Counted from the first letter of the stretch, positions 42,569 to 53,424 are shown. The stretch is DNA of 64,000 nt from Microglena sp. YARC (GCA_022414725.1 CM039462.1:179907774-179971773); one strand, 5' to 3'. The notes: generated from the letters alone by a model not told the origin. Translations and numbers: made by a program.

Positions 42569-45500
42569 CTAGATTTAGCAATCGCTTCTTTTGACCCCAT
42601 TTGGGCCAAATTGCTGCCATTAAATTAAACAAATGGCCCTAAATGGCCCTAAGAAGCTCCAAGTCCCTAGAGGAGGCCTAAAATCACTAAGCTAGAAAAA
42701 AACCACTTTCAGATTTGAAAACAATCCCTGCACTAGGGTTGTCAATATCGACCATGTTCCAAGTCATCTTGCGCTATATCATACAGTATATTGTACGCTA
42801 TTGCACAATATATCATACGGTATATTGTACACTATTGCACGATATATCACATGGCATATTGTACGCTTTTGCACGACATGTCATGCGGTATATTGTACGA
42901 TATTGCATGATATATCATGCGGTATATATCGGTATATTGTACGCTATTGACATGCCATGCGGTATATTGTACGATATATCATGTGGTATATTGTACGCTA
43001 TTGACATGTCATGCAGTATATTGTACGATACATCATACATTATATTGTATGGTATTGACATGTCATGCGGTATATTGTACACTATTACCCGACATGTCAT
43101 GCGGTATATTGTACGATATATCATACGGTATATTGTACGATAATGACATGTCATGCGGTATATTGTACCATATTGCACGATGTATCATGGGGTATATTGT
43201 ACGATACTGCACGATATATCATGCGGTATATTGCACGATATATCATGCGGTATATTGTACGCTATTGACATGTCATGCGGTATATTGTACGATATTGCAC
43301 GATGTATCACGAGGTATGTTGCACGACAGTGCACGATATATCATGCGGTATACTGTACGACATTAATATCCACAATATCGTACTTGACGACCCAGCTTAT
43401 CGACTCACCGGTCTTGGTCATGAAGTCGTACACCAGCTCGTACTCGTCCTTGAACTTGCCGACTGTCTTGGGCTTGGTGGCCAACTGGAGGAAAGATTTG
43501 GAAAACAGGGGATCAGGAACTAGGGTAAAGGGTTTAGGGTTAGGCACGTAGATTGGTAGGCAACAGTATGTAACAAATAGGTAGGCAACATGTGAGACAG
43601 AGTGGTGATGGTGCAGGTGATGGGTTGGGTTAGGAAGGGTTAGGATGGTTGGGTTGGGATGGGTTAGGATGGTTGGGTTGGGCACTGGGATGGGAACAGA
43701 ACAAGTTGGACAAAAGTTAGAAGTACTGGAGGGAGTTGGAAACTGCAGGATGGAATTGATTACAGATGGCCGTACTAACGAATAATGGTTGGCTGTCCTA
43801 GGACCACCCACACCATGAGGCACTACAACCAAGGCAGGTAATGCAATGCCATCCACATACTCACAGAGCAGATTGGTGAAGGGGCCATGGAGGCAGTACA
43901 GCCAAGGCACTACAACCAAGGCAGGTAATGCAATGCCATCCACATACTCACAGTGCAGATAGGTGAAGGGGCCAGCTTGAAGTTTCCAGCTGGGATGTTC
44001 TGCCTAACCTTCAACTTGCCGACATCCAGGTCAGACCTGAACTCGAAGAAAGAGTCCTGCAGAGACAGAAAGCGGCTAATGTTCAGCAAACCCAACATAA
44101 CTCATACTGTATAATCAGGAGGTGCCAAGGCCTCCAATTTATGCTTCATGCCGATCGAAATTATTCTGAGAATGGGGCTATAATGGCATGATTCATGCTA
44201 TGTTTTGAGCCATTTTTCCAGGTCATTTCGGGTGGGGGTGGGTGGGGGGGGCAGCCCTCCTTAGGTTGTTTGCTTTCTTTTTACTCAGACCTCAGAGATA
44301 GAAAGCAGCTAATGTTCAGCAAACCACTGTAAAAATAGCGAAATTTTAAAATGCTATGTTTAAAATACATTCAGGCTGGACCTGAACTCCATGAAAGAGT
44401 CCTGCAGAGACAGAAAACAGCTCATGTTCAGCAAATTATTGTAAACTAGCGTAATTGAAAGATGATCTCTTCAGACACAAACCATAAATAAATAAACCAT
44501 GAATAAATATGAGGTACTTGATGATGAAGGAATACAGAGACGAAACACTTGTTCCGCAAGGCATTAAAAGACAGCTTGCTTGTTAATCAAGCAACAGCTT
44601 CTAGGTAGCTCCCATGTCTGTCATGTGATACGACATACGGCACATTAAAAGACTTGCGGCATGTTCAGTGACAGCTTGCTTGTTGGTGAATCCATGTGAT
44701 AGACTTACGGCATGTTCAGTGACAGCTTACTTGTTGGTGAAGGCATGTGATAGACTCAACCATATAGAGGGGATGGCAACTAATACTAGTGTTTGAAAAA
44801 CTAATATTATTATAGTGTCAAAATAATATAAGCTTTTCAAATAAATCCGAATTTCTGGTGAGACAGCTCGTCCGACTAATTTAATATTCGGTGATATTAT
44901 TTATTCACTAATGTTATATAACATAGCCGACCCCTAACCATATACAGCAAGTCGCGTGGATGATAGGGCATAGGTTAGTCTGTTTCTTTTCAGCTTAAAG
45001 CAGCAGCTTCTAGGCAGCTCCCCTGTCTGGCCATTGGGCTAAACTTGGCGCAACCTCGAGCACCTTAAAGCTGACCTAATCAGCTTTCCAGAACTGCTTA
45101 AATAGTTCTGTGTAGCCAAGTGGTCAGCCCAGAGAGCTGCCTAGAAGCTGCTATGAAAAGCCGAAAAAGAAACCGGGTTGGACTTAAAGTGATGGACACT
45201 TTTTCCCGGCTGCATCTTCATACAAATCCTCATGCCCTTAAGCATCTTGGCACTCATATACATATGTTTAGGGACCGGCATATCATATAATGTTGTTCAA
45301 AGGCGAGTATAATATCATTTGATGTCATTCAAATTTCATCATATAAAATTGTATATAAATGGTAACTTCAGCCTGGTCAGACTCCCGGCATCATATAATA
45401 TCATATGATGGCATGATGTCACATTGTTGTTCCCTACATATGTTAGACGGAAGTTTGATTACCAAAGGAAAGTATTAAACGAGAGATGGTGCATGTTATG

Positions 45501-48500
45501 TGCATGCTTCTATGCACTGTACCATATGTGAAAGGGTCGGCTATTTTACATAATATTAGTGAATAAATAATCATATCAAATATTATATAATATAAGTTGG
45601 ACGAGCCATCGTACCAGAATTTCGAATATAATTAAAAAACTAATATTATTGAGACACTGTAATAATATTAGTTAATATTAGTTTTTCAAACACTTGTATT
45701 AGTTGCCGTTCCCTAGCTATGTGCATGCTTCTGTGCACAATACTGTGTGTGTGGGAGACGGGCGTGTATACATGCCCGCCTGTTTAGGCTTGTTAGACAG
45801 TCTGTTTAGAAGGCTGGAAAAATGAGTAGATGACATTGATTCCATAGATCAAGGGTTGGGACAATGAGTAGATGACATTGTTGTATAGATCAAGGGTTGA
45901 AAAATGAGTAGATGACATTTATTGTATAGATCAAGGGTTGAAAAAACGAGTGGATGACACTGATTCCATAGATCAAGGGTTGGAAAAACCTTGAACGGTT
46001 AGGAGTGTTAAGGTGGTATTTAAGGAGTATTTAGGTAGTATGTTGGGTGTATAGGGTAGTGTTGGGTGTATAGGGCAGTATGTTGGGAGTTGGGAGTATT
46101 TAGGTAGTGTTGGGAGTGTTTAGGTAGTAGGTGGGTGTATAGGTAGTGTTGGTGTTGGGTGCATAGCGGGTGTATAGGTAGTGTTGGGTTGATATAGTAG
46201 GTTGGATTAGTAGTGCTAGTAGGGTAGGTTGGTGGGTATAGGGTTGTGTATTAGTATGTTGGATTTGGAAGTATTTAGGTAGTGTAGTATGTGGTGTAGG
46301 GTACAGTATTGGGTAAATGTAGTTATGTTGGAGTAATAGCGGATAGTTAGTAGTAGTAGCGGTAGTAGTGGGAGTATAAGGGTAGTAGTTGGGAGTAGTT
46401 AGGTAGTGTTGGGAGTTAGTTAGGTAGGTGTTTAGTAGTTAGTAGTGTTGGATAGTTAGGTAGTGTTGGGGAGTAGTTAGGTAGTGTTGGTAGGTAGTTA
46501 GTAGTGTTGGGGGTAGTCGTGTTGGAGTATTTAGTAGTGTTGGGAGTGTAGGTAGTGTTGGGAGTAGTTAGGTAGTGTTGGGAGTAGTTAGGTAGTGTTG
46601 GGAGTAGTTAGGTAGTGTTGGAGTAGTTAGGTAGTGTTTAGTTTGGAGTAGTTAGGTAGTGTTGGGAGTAGTTAGGTAGTGTTGGGAGTAGTTAGGTAGT
46701 ATTTGAGTTAGTTAGTAGTGTTTGGGAGTAGTTAGGTAGTGTTGGGAGTATTTAGGTAGTGTACTGTAGTATTTAGGTAGTGTTGGGAGTAGTTAGTAGT
46801 TGAGTAGTAGGTAGTGTTGGGTACAAGTAGTTAGTAGTAGTGTTGGGAGTAGTTAGTGTTGGGGGTAGTTAGTAGTGTTGGAGTAGTTAGGTAGTGTATG
46901 GAGTATTAGGTAGTGTGGGAAGTAGTATAGTTAGTTAGTTTGTAGTAGTTAGTGGGAGTAGTTAGGTAGTGTTGGGAGTAGTTAGGTAGTGTTGGGAGTA
47001 GTTAGGTAGTGTTGGGAGTAGTTAGTAGTGTTGGAGTATTAGGTAGTGTTGGGAGTAGTTAGGTAGTGTTGGAGTATTAGGTAGTGTTGGAGTAGTTAGG
47101 TAGTGGGTGTTGGAGTAGTAGTAGTTAGTTAGTAGTGTTGGGAGTATAGTAGTGTTGGGAGTAGTTAGTAGTGTGGAGTAGTAGTGTTGGGAGTAGTTAG
47201 GTAGTGTTGGGAGTAGTTTAGGTAGTGTTGGAGAGTATTAGTAGTGTTGGAGGTTTAGTGTTAGTAGGAGTGTTGGAGTAGTTAGGTAGTGTTTGGAGTA
47301 GTTAGTAGGTGTTGGAGTAGTTTAGGTAGTTGTTGGGAGTAGTTAGGGTAGTGTTGGGAGTAGTTAGTAAGTAGTTAGGTAGTGTTAGTAGTTAGGTAGT
47401 GTTGGGAGTAGTTAGTTAGTTGGGAGTAGTTTAGATAGTTAGTAGTGTTGGAGTAGTTAGGTAGTGTGTTAGGTTAGTGGTAGTGTGTATTAGCTAGTGG
47501 AGTAGTTGGAGTAGTTAGTTAGTAGTGTTGGGAGTAGTTAGTGGTAGTTAGGTAGTGTTGGGGAGTGGGAGTAGTTAGTGTTAGGTTAGTGTTGGGAGTA
47601 TTAGGTAGTGTTAGGTAGTAGTAGTTAGGTAGGTGTTGAGTATTTAGGTAGTGTTGGGAGTAGTTAGGTAGTATGTTGGGTGTATAGCGGTAGTGTTGGG
47701 TGTTGGGTTGCATAGGGTAGTGTTGGGTGTTTGGGCTGCATAGGGTAGTGTTGGGTATTGGTGCATAGGGTAGGTTGGGTGTATAGGTAGTATGTTGGGT
47801 GTTGGGAGTATTTAGGTAGTGTTGGGAGTGTTTAGCTAGTATGTTGGGTGTATAGGGTCTGTCCGATCCTAAAATGTGTGTACAAATGTTCAAGTATTCA
47901 TCCATGTATACATCCATTTAACCATCCATCCATCCAGCTATCTGTACATACATACATCCAAGTACCTGTACATGCATAGGAAGGCCTTCACCTATCCAAT
48001 CATGCCCCCATGGCGACAGTATGCCCACCCATGTCACTCATGCCATGCCCATCCATGGCACCCATGCCCACCCATGTCCAACATGGCAACAGTACCTTGT
48101 TAGTCATGCTCCCGATGGTCCAGTTCTTTTTGCCATACTCGAAACCTTGCACTCCAGTACCAGAAGCATGAATAAGCTTAAGCTACAGGGGGAAATAATG
48201 AGGAGGGGGGTAAGTTGGTTGGTGTACATTTGTTTCAATTAGTTCTGAAGCTGTGGCTCATGCCATTTGTTTGTCCAAATCCTTGCTTGGTTTTGTTTGT
48301 GCTGTGTTATTAGGGGAGGAATTTCTGAAGGGAATTTCTCTGAGAGGAAGAGTGGTTTGAATTGCCAAGCTGGCATAACTCAAATTAAGATTGCTGTAGC
48401 GCTGTTGATGTTTCCCACTCCTTCGATGGCAATTCTTGACGATCAATCAGAACTCCGACCCCACGTTCTGGTTAACTTCGGTTTGCAACACCTGCTGATT

Positions 48501-49008
48501 ACAAGGGGGAGAGTGGGGGGACATGTGTGTGCCGTCAGCACCGCTGGGGGGAAGCCTTCGTGTCGAGCTCGCAAGTGGGGTTCCATTTTAAGAAGCTTCT
48601 CCTAATCTAGAAACCCTCAAGGGAAGAAGAGGCGTGTTGTTCAAGCAAGTGTAAGCAAGACTGAATCAGCTGCCTTTGACTAGGACGATGACGCATCACT
48701 GATGAAGATGCGTTGACATCAACGGCGAGCATCAGCTACCAAAAATACTGTATGCAGTAGCAGCGATTCTCTCGCTATGTAATAGCTCATCGCGGCGTCA
48801 TTTGGAGGAGGGGGAAGATCAAGACTGTGGGCGTATCGGATCCCACTTATTGCGACCATCCCAGATAAAGGTAACGGGAGCTAACGTATAGTGCCACAGC
48901 GTTCAGCGACGGTGATCGCACCTTTTGGCCACTTCCCAAGTCTAACCCAACAGTGGCCTTGTAGGCACCGCCGGGGTTGAACTCGCCGATTGCTTCGACA
49001 GGCTTCAT
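37058..49008 (-). CDS. Seven-exon gene for a 238-residue putative outer-membrane beta-barrel protein
   Basis: Minus-strand exons are 49,008-48,922 (MKPVEAIGEFNPGG...), 48,182-48,096 (LKLIHASGTG...), 44,056-43,952 (DSFFEFRSDLDVGKL...), 43,484-43,409 (LATKPKTVGKFKDEY...), 41,354-41,286 (KATEFLEYKGAHSV...), 40,074-39,870 (AAGASVKLQTKVKKP...) and 37,145-37,058 (TKLKVDARIGKAG... ending GFKITFDMK, TAA). All borders are AG/GT and the phases agree throughout. The product has many short alternating hydrophobic/polar stretches, no signal peptide and no helical membrane segment. It ends in an aromatic-rich strand (LGFKITFDMK) like the C-terminal signal of mitochondrial or plastid porins. Length and style recall the plastid OEP24 pore family or a short porin, but no diagnostic motif was recognised, so the function is inferred. 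Introns total about 11 kb and carry exon-edge arrays, two MITE families and a SINE. It is divergent from RPL10A. Confidence 0.75.
37225..37510. repeat. 17-bp array (tgagttgtggatatatg) in the last intron
   Basis: About fourteen units of gagttgtggatatat or gagttctggatatat lie just upstream of the last exon (minus strand). Confidence 0.8.
37850..39665 (-). repeat. Donor-side array: about 20 copies of a 78-bp exon-end plus donor unit
   Basis: On the minus strand, units near the exon read gctagcctctccattcgagatcaagatgaaagctgatagcaagtaggtgg, which is the end of the exon at 39,870 (ASTFEIKMKADS) and its donor, followed by tgatgtatttgtgtccattc. Farther units (38,400 down to 37,850) change to agcatgtgggtgg, so most lose the exact donor. 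The array is interrupted by a SINE (38,501-38,661) and by repeat D (39,668-39,855). Confidence 0.88.
38501..38661 (-). mobile_element. tRNA-headed SINE, copy C (different head, same tail)
   Basis: 161 bp between direct repeats gtaaagaa (38,493-38,500 and 38,662-38,669). The tail (ggcgttatcat end, cccttaa box) matches copies A and B, but the head carries another A box (tggctcaatgg) and a weaker B box (gggttaggatcc). It sits inside the 78-bp array. Confidence 0.75.
39668..39855. repeat. Dispersed repeat D, copy 2
   Basis: Contains 'ttctatgcagcgtcacaagc', 'aaaaaatggcggagagt', 'gctgacgtgtcaggcttcg' and 'gacggacaaatgggtaac'. It splits a 78-bp unit directly before the sixth exon of the beta-barrel gene. 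Confidence 0.65.
40075..40420 (-). repeat. Acceptor-side duplications upstream of the exon at 40,074
   Basis: On the minus strand, caggtgccgctggtgctagtgtg and nearby bases at the true acceptor recur at about 40,160-40,200 and 40,310-40,350 with the same preceding tgcaatgcacctgc piece. Confidence 0.8.
40425..40930. repeat. Array of a 22-26-bp unit (caggctgtaggtgtacagatg)
   Basis: About 20 units, some in higher-order groups of about 70-110 bp. Frames with repeated QPVHSLHICSPTACT are read-through. Confidence 0.9.
41090..41280. repeat. 30/60-bp array (cactcatacacatcaccattccatct)
   Basis: About six units with alternating 'acttttatcgca' and 'acttgaccaca' inserts, ending at the donor of the exon at 41,286. 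Confidence 0.85.
41355..41565 (-). repeat. Acceptor-side duplications upstream of the exon at 41,354
   Basis: Two further copies (about 41,410-41,480 and 41,505-41,560) of the intron end plus the exon start. On the minus strand they read ccattgctctgtactgtgcag followed by gcaaggccaccgagtt. The first about 30 nt of the exon are included before divergence. Confidence 0.85.
42518..42620. repeat. Poly-C run and a lone piece of the 115-bp repeat
   Basis: About 49 C residues (42,519-42,567) are followed by gcaatcgcttcttttgaccc and gggccaaattgc, the reverse complement of the 29,990-31,062 unit. Confidence 0.75.
42735..43385. repeat. Array of a tatattgtacgatattg-type unit
   Basis: About twenty units of 25-30 bp (gcggtatattgtacgatat, atgacatgtcat). 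It begins gggttgtcaatatcg and ends cgtacttgacgaccc, which are imperfect inverted repeats, so the whole block may sit inside a transposon. It lies in the intron next to the exon ending at 43,409. Confidence 0.75.
43825..43951 (-). repeat. Donor-side duplication after the exon ending at 43,952
   Basis: On the minus strand, ggccccttcaccaatctgctct followed by gtgagtatgtggatggc at about 43,890-43,850 repeats the exon end and donor at 43,952 (ggccccttcacctatctgcact then gtgagtatg). Confidence 0.85.
44057..44440 (-). repeat. Acceptor-side duplications before the exon starting at 44,056
   Basis: The stretch tgctgaacattagc...tctgtctctgcag plus exon start (gactctttc) recurs around 44,375-44,440, and the intronic half alone recurs at 44,286-44,330. 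Confidence 0.8.
44767..44934. mobile_element. MITE family 2, copy a, with 9-bp target duplication
   Basis: 168 bp starting gaggggatggcaac and ending tagccgacccct, flanked by aaccatata on both sides (44,758-44,766 and 44,935-44,943). A 9-bp duplication is typical of Mutator-like elements. An inverted copy is at 45,533-45,714. Confidence 0.82.
45002..45152. mobile_element. MITE family 3: 151-bp element with perfect 19-bp inverted ends
   Basis: agcagcttctaggcagctc at 45,002-45,020 and its exact complement at 45,134-45,152. Single ends also occur at 5-20 and near 44,590. There is no coding sequence. Confidence 0.75.
45271..45434. mobile_element. MITE family 1, copy b (inverted)
   Basis: Starts gggaccggcatatcat and ends gttgttccc, and matches the reverse complement of 3,087-3,229 over its length (including tttatatacaat and cctggtcagactcccgg). 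Confidence 0.72.
45533..45714. mobile_element. MITE family 2, copy b (inverted)
   Basis: Begins agggtcggctat and ends gttgccgttccct. It is the reverse complement of 44,767-44,934 with substitutions. The flanking duplication is not clear. Confidence 0.75.
45825..45990. repeat. 39-bp tandem repeat, four copies
   Basis: 'aatgagtagatgacattg' and 'atagatcaagggttgg' recur four times. Confidence 0.9.
46000..47865. repeat. 1.9-kb array of a 20-bp unit (gttaggtagtgttgggagta)
   Basis: About 85 units with frequent indels. The end units (46,000-46,150; 47,640-47,860) carry a variant, gtatgttgggtgtatagg. It lies within the 4-kb second intron of the beta-barrel gene. No exon lies inside. Confidence 0.92.
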
Positions 49009-49322
49009 GGTTCTGATTAAATTGAGTCAAAGAGAGGGGATGGTTCGAAAGGGGCGCGTGAGGAGATGAGGCGGTCAGTATTGTCAAGATGGCGATGCAG
49101 CACGCACAGGGGTGGGTGGGGGGGGGTGGGTGGGGGGGGGGGGGGGGGGCCTGTCCAAAATGTCAGATCGGCGGGAACAGATCGACAGGAAAACAGGGAA
49201 ACTAATGATTGATTGGTTAATTCAGGTCCAGAGGGAAGCTGTACAAGGCACCGTACGTGCCCCCAGCGCTACCCTACCTAAGCTTTGGCTGCGGCGCAGT
49301 CTCCCTTTCAGCAGCAGCAAAT
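49009..49322. promoter_or_regulatory. Shared 314-bp region between two divergent genes
   Basis: It separates the start codon of the beta-barrel gene (minus, 49,008) from that of RPL10A (plus, 49,323). It contains a G-run (49,112-49,150) and a cgtacgtgcc stretch. No TATA box is obvious. A bidirectional promoter is inferred from the layout only. Confidence 0.5.
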
Positions 49323-52300
49323 ATGAGCAAAATCAATCAGCAGCGGTGCGTTTGTCAACTAATGCATTCGTCGCTATCTGTAGCCCGAGTTAATTTGTCG
49401 CCGTAATACTGAATGTCTTCTCTCTTTCCCCTTCGCAGAGGTTTTACGCGAGAGTATCACGAGTGAGTATAACATATATGGTTTGAGTAAGCCGCCGAGG
49501 GGGGTCGTATGTCACCTGTGCAGCCGGAGCCGGTATGCGGCAAGCGCATCCATCCCCTCTACGCTGCACCTGCATCTATAGAATTGCCTTTTATTTTGCT
49601 TCTGTTCGATGAACTTGACGAAGGCGAGCAGCTGCGCTGCTTTTTTCACCCTGGTAGCTGACACTGCTCCCTCACCCCCACCTCCTATTTCGTCCGAATT
49701 CTTGATTTCCGTAGAGCTCGAGATGGGGACGGGTCGGATATAGTTTGACGTCCCAAGGCAGACCGCCTCCAATTTTCCACGACCGATTTACGTCCAGCAG
49801 TTCTAGCCTCCATTGATCGCAGCGCGCTAGATCCTTAGACGAACACCGTTCTTCTTTAGCTTCATGAACAACCTGAGCTAAGCCTCTCAGCTCACCCTCC
49901 CTTGATGTGTGCACAAGGCCTCCCAATGGCCCAAGTGCATCACTATCTTCCTAATCTAGACAGTCTGTCTGACATGGTGTGAACCTTCCATGCCCCTCTT
50001 ATCACCCCTGAACCCCTAGGCCAACCCATGCACCCCACCCACTTCCAGTCTCTCTTCCCACACCCCTACCTCGCTACCGCATTTAACCACCCACAACTCA
50101 CCTCGCACATCATCCAACCTCCAAAGTCACCCACCCCCGCCTCCCCACCCACCCTCCTGCAGGCCTCCTTGAGGCTTCCAAGGCTAAGCCTAGGAAGTTC
50201 ATGGAGACCATTGAGCTCCAGATCGGCCTGAAGTCCTACGATCCCCAAAAGGATAAGCGTTTCAGCGGTACCGTCAACTCCCCTTCATCCCCCCCCCCGC
50301 TATGAAGGTATAACTACGAAACTCTTTAGAGGCTCACTTGCTCTTACAGTCCTTTTTCAGCCTATGCAAGTTTGGACATAGCTAAAGGAGTAATATATAG
50401 CCTTTGTGTAGTCAGTCCATGTCCTGTGTTCCCTGTGTTGGTGGTGTTGTGTGATTAGGGCTGGGCTATGCTCCCTTTCTTCCCTACACATACGCTGGAC
50501 ACGCTATTCGGCACCCTTGATATGCCCCTCCGCTGACCTGCTGCAGCTTAGCAATCATGATATGAGAAACATGGACATGAATTGCTGATACACTTGCACA
50601 CCTCATAGCACATGCCTTAGCACATTAATTTGTAATGCATACATGATGCCCGGCTTACATGATGCACGCATGCACTCTTAACATGAGCTTGTCATTGCAG
50701 CTTGGCGATCCCTGCGGCATTTGTGGACTTCACAATCTGCGTTGTCAAGGTCAGATAACTTACTGTCTCTCTGCGTTGCCCCGTCCTCAGGTGTGCGTGC
50801 TTGGAGATGTGAAGCATTGCGAGCAGGCCCAGTCCATCGGTATTGACGCCAAGTCTATTGAGGACCTGAAGAAGCTGAACAAGAACAAGAAGCTTGTCAA
50901 GAAGCTGGGTGAGTGGTAGGCTGAGGGAGTTTGTGGGGCTGAGTTTCCTGTGAAACATATGCGTGTTTTGTATGATAGCCTCTGTATCTGACTGGTGTAC
51001 CATGTTACGTCAGCTATGAGTGGTGGACTGATGATGTGTGTATAGTGGACAGCTGCATGCATTGCAAGGTCGCACCTCAGCAATCACTCACGAGTGTTAG
51101 GCACACTTGCTCTGCTTACTGTCCTTAGTCCTGCCTATGCAAATGCAGTGTAATATGAAAGCCATTGTATAATATGATCATGTTCTGTATTTGCTGTGTA
51201 CGTGTTGTGTGAGCGGGGCTGGGCATATCAAGAAGGACTAGTAAGTGAACAAGAGTGAACATACCGGCAGGTTGGCTTAGGCGACCATATTCCCTGCTGT
51301 ATCTTAATTGGTGTGGTTCCATGATGGTGTGGAGTCTGTGTATTTTGGGGCTGTATTTGGAATCTGTGTTTATCCATTCATCTGTATAGTCACTCATGGG
51401 CTTCAGTGAGCACATCTTGCCGTAAGTGTGCAGCTGCCTTCCCCGCATAACCTCCCGAGTGCTGTAACTCCCTATGTTTCCACCCTAAACACGATGTCTA
51501 CTGGGTAGGTCACAGGCGCTTACCTACTCTTCTGTCTTGCCCAGTCCTACTTGTAATCGGCAGTCACATGCCTGTACATGCGCAAACCCTTCAGCCCTGC
51601 CAGCCAGCCAGTCCTGCCACACCTGCCCCTGGTTCACATGCTTGTTCTCACATGTATCCACTACCCCCTTCTGCCCTACAGCCCAGTCTTACCACGCTTT
51701 CCTGGCATCTGATGCCGTCATCAAGCAGATTCCCCGTCTGCTCGGACCCGGTCTCAACAAGGCCGGCAAGTTCCCCACCCCCATCCGTGGAATCTGTCCA
51801 GACATGGTAAGTGTCCATTGAATGTTCCCCATCTAACCAGCACCCCTTCCAGGCGCACCTCACCAGCCACCCCACTTTAGCAATTATTATCCAAAGGTGT
51901 TCTCTGCATTCATTCCATGTCCCAACCCTTTTCGCTTGCCCCTTCCCTCCCCTCAAGCCCAGTCCACTCCCCCACAACGCAGTTACAGCAGCCTCAACAT
52001 TAACCTTCAACCCGCAGTCTCCCTTCCTATATCTCGTCACTACCCCCGGCATTGAGCCCCCTGGCACCACAACATCCCTTTCCCCTAACGCATCATTTTA
52101 TCTCCCAGACCCTGACCCCCAACCTTATCGACCTAGTTTCAACACTAAACCCACTTAAAACCCAACATCCCCAGCCCCATCACTACAAGCCCCCCCTCCC
52201 CAATCCCTCCCTCCAACAACCCCACTCCCTCACTTTGAACCCTTCGACACACCTCAAACGACGCCACTTCCTCACCAACACCTCACCAGGTCAACGAGAC

Positions 52301-52502
52301 CAAGGCCAACGTCAAGTTCCAGCTGAAGAAGGTGCTGTGCTTGGGTGTTGCCATCGCCAACGTGTCCCAGACTGAGGACGAGATCCGTACCAACATTGTG
52401 TACGCTGTCAACTTCTTGGTCTCCCTGCTGAAGAAGAACTGGCAGAACGTGAGGTGCTTGTACATCAAGACCTCCATGGGCAAGCCGTTCCGCCTATTTT
52501 AA
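49323..52502 (+). CDS. RPL10A: 60S ribosomal protein L10a (uL1), six exons
   Basis: Exons are 49,323-49,349 (MSKINQQRC; the donor is uncertain, GTGCGT 4 nt earlier is stronger but breaks phase), 49,441-49,462 (VLRESIT), 50,163-50,307 ([15 protein letters not shown]... [19 protein letters not shown]), 50,791-50,908 ([15 protein letters not shown]... [12 protein letters not shown]), 51,682-51,806 ([13 protein letters not shown], then [15 protein letters not shown]) and 52,290-52,502 ([16 protein letters not shown]... [14 protein letters not shown]... [11 protein letters not shown]). uL1 binds 28S rRNA and forms the L1 stalk that moves tRNA out of the E site. All hallmark stretches of the family are present, and the length of about 216 residues is normal. 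Exon 3 is one base short. Reading shifts after GTV, and an extra base near 50,278 would give the expected [16 protein letters not shown] junction, so a consensus error in this C-rich part is likely. Confidence 0.95.
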
Positions 52503-53027
52503 ATGAGGTGGATGGTGCCCGTCGCACGCATTACCAACAGCTCAGACCCTCTCAACAACTCTCAACGGTTTTCGGTCATGCCGAGAGTTTGCTTGGGAGC
52601 TGCCTTATTGCCACATCTTCAAGCTGCTGATGTAACAATCTTTCGATGAATCCCGCTTGCAAGAGCCTCGCCTTCCCATCCCCCACCCCTGGTCTCATGG
52701 CTCCCAAGGCAGAAGTCGGTGCCACTTATGGTTGGTTCCATCGATCCGTTTGAAACTAAGGAATTATTTCCATCTATCAACTAACACCAGTAGACAGGTC
52801 GAAAGCCCGCCGCCAGTACTGAACAAACTCTCTGGTGTCAGGGATGATGAAATTCAACAAACACTGAACTCAGTTGCCCAATTGGACCAGATTGGATTCG
52901 CTGGATGGGATCAAGAACGTGGTCAGTCCTCCATAAAGAGCGCACATGGGTAGTGACTTAGAAACATGCCTTAAGCCAGCAATTAGTCTGCTCGCCGTCT
53001 TCAGCAGTAACCAAATTTAGCAGGAAA
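52503..53027 (+). other. 3' flank of RPL10A, no further gene
   Basis: Presumably the 3' UTR and intergenic DNA. The stretch 52,976-53,020 (gctcgccgtcttcagcagtaa) is related to 11,385-11,410 (gctcgccgtcttcggcagtaa). Confidence 0.5.
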
Positions 53028-53225
53028 ATTTTGATGCAACGAATCCTGCAACGCAAAAAAATGGCGGAGAGTGATCGCAACGGAGCAAGAGGTGGTAAGG
53101 GAAGCGAGTTAGTTACAAGACCTTGGGTTGACGTGTCTGGCTCCATCATGGTCAGATGGTCGGCCGATCGGACAAATGGGTAACACTGGTGGCTCCGGCT
53201 CCCCAGAAGGGGGGCTCCGCCAAAA
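53028..53225. repeat. Dispersed repeat D, copy 3
   Basis: Contains 'tgatgcaacgaatcctgcaacg', 'aaaaaaatggcggagagt', 'gttgacgtgtctggctcc', 'atcggacaaatgggtaac' and 'ggctccgccaaaa'. Confidence 0.65.
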
Positions 53226-53424
53226 ATGTTTAATCGATCAAAACCATCAAATTCTAAGCATTCTTACACTAAGTACACTTGATGTAGTCTCTTCATACAT
53301 TCATGGCAAACAGAGTTAACTTCCCACGACCTTCCGCTTCTGGATTGCACATTAGATAATATAGAGAAATCATTCTTCTCTCAGATTTAGACATCAGGTT
53401 CTTATAATTAATTAAAAAATAAAT

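Noticed and set aside
42715..43551. Frames with repeated MRYIVRYC-like sequence
   Set aside because: They are read-through of the tatattgtacgatat array. Only 43,409-43,484 on the opposite strand is an exon.
46000..47917. Possible exon in frames rich in Pro/Asn/Tyr (for example 47,519-47,917 minus)
   Set aside because: They are translations of the 20-bp array. No splice sites with coding continuity.
37058..49008. Calling the seven-exon gene a VDAC (Porin_3)
   Set aside because: The length is 238 rather than about 280 residues, and I could not find VDAC signature stretches. Only a general beta-barrel look remains.
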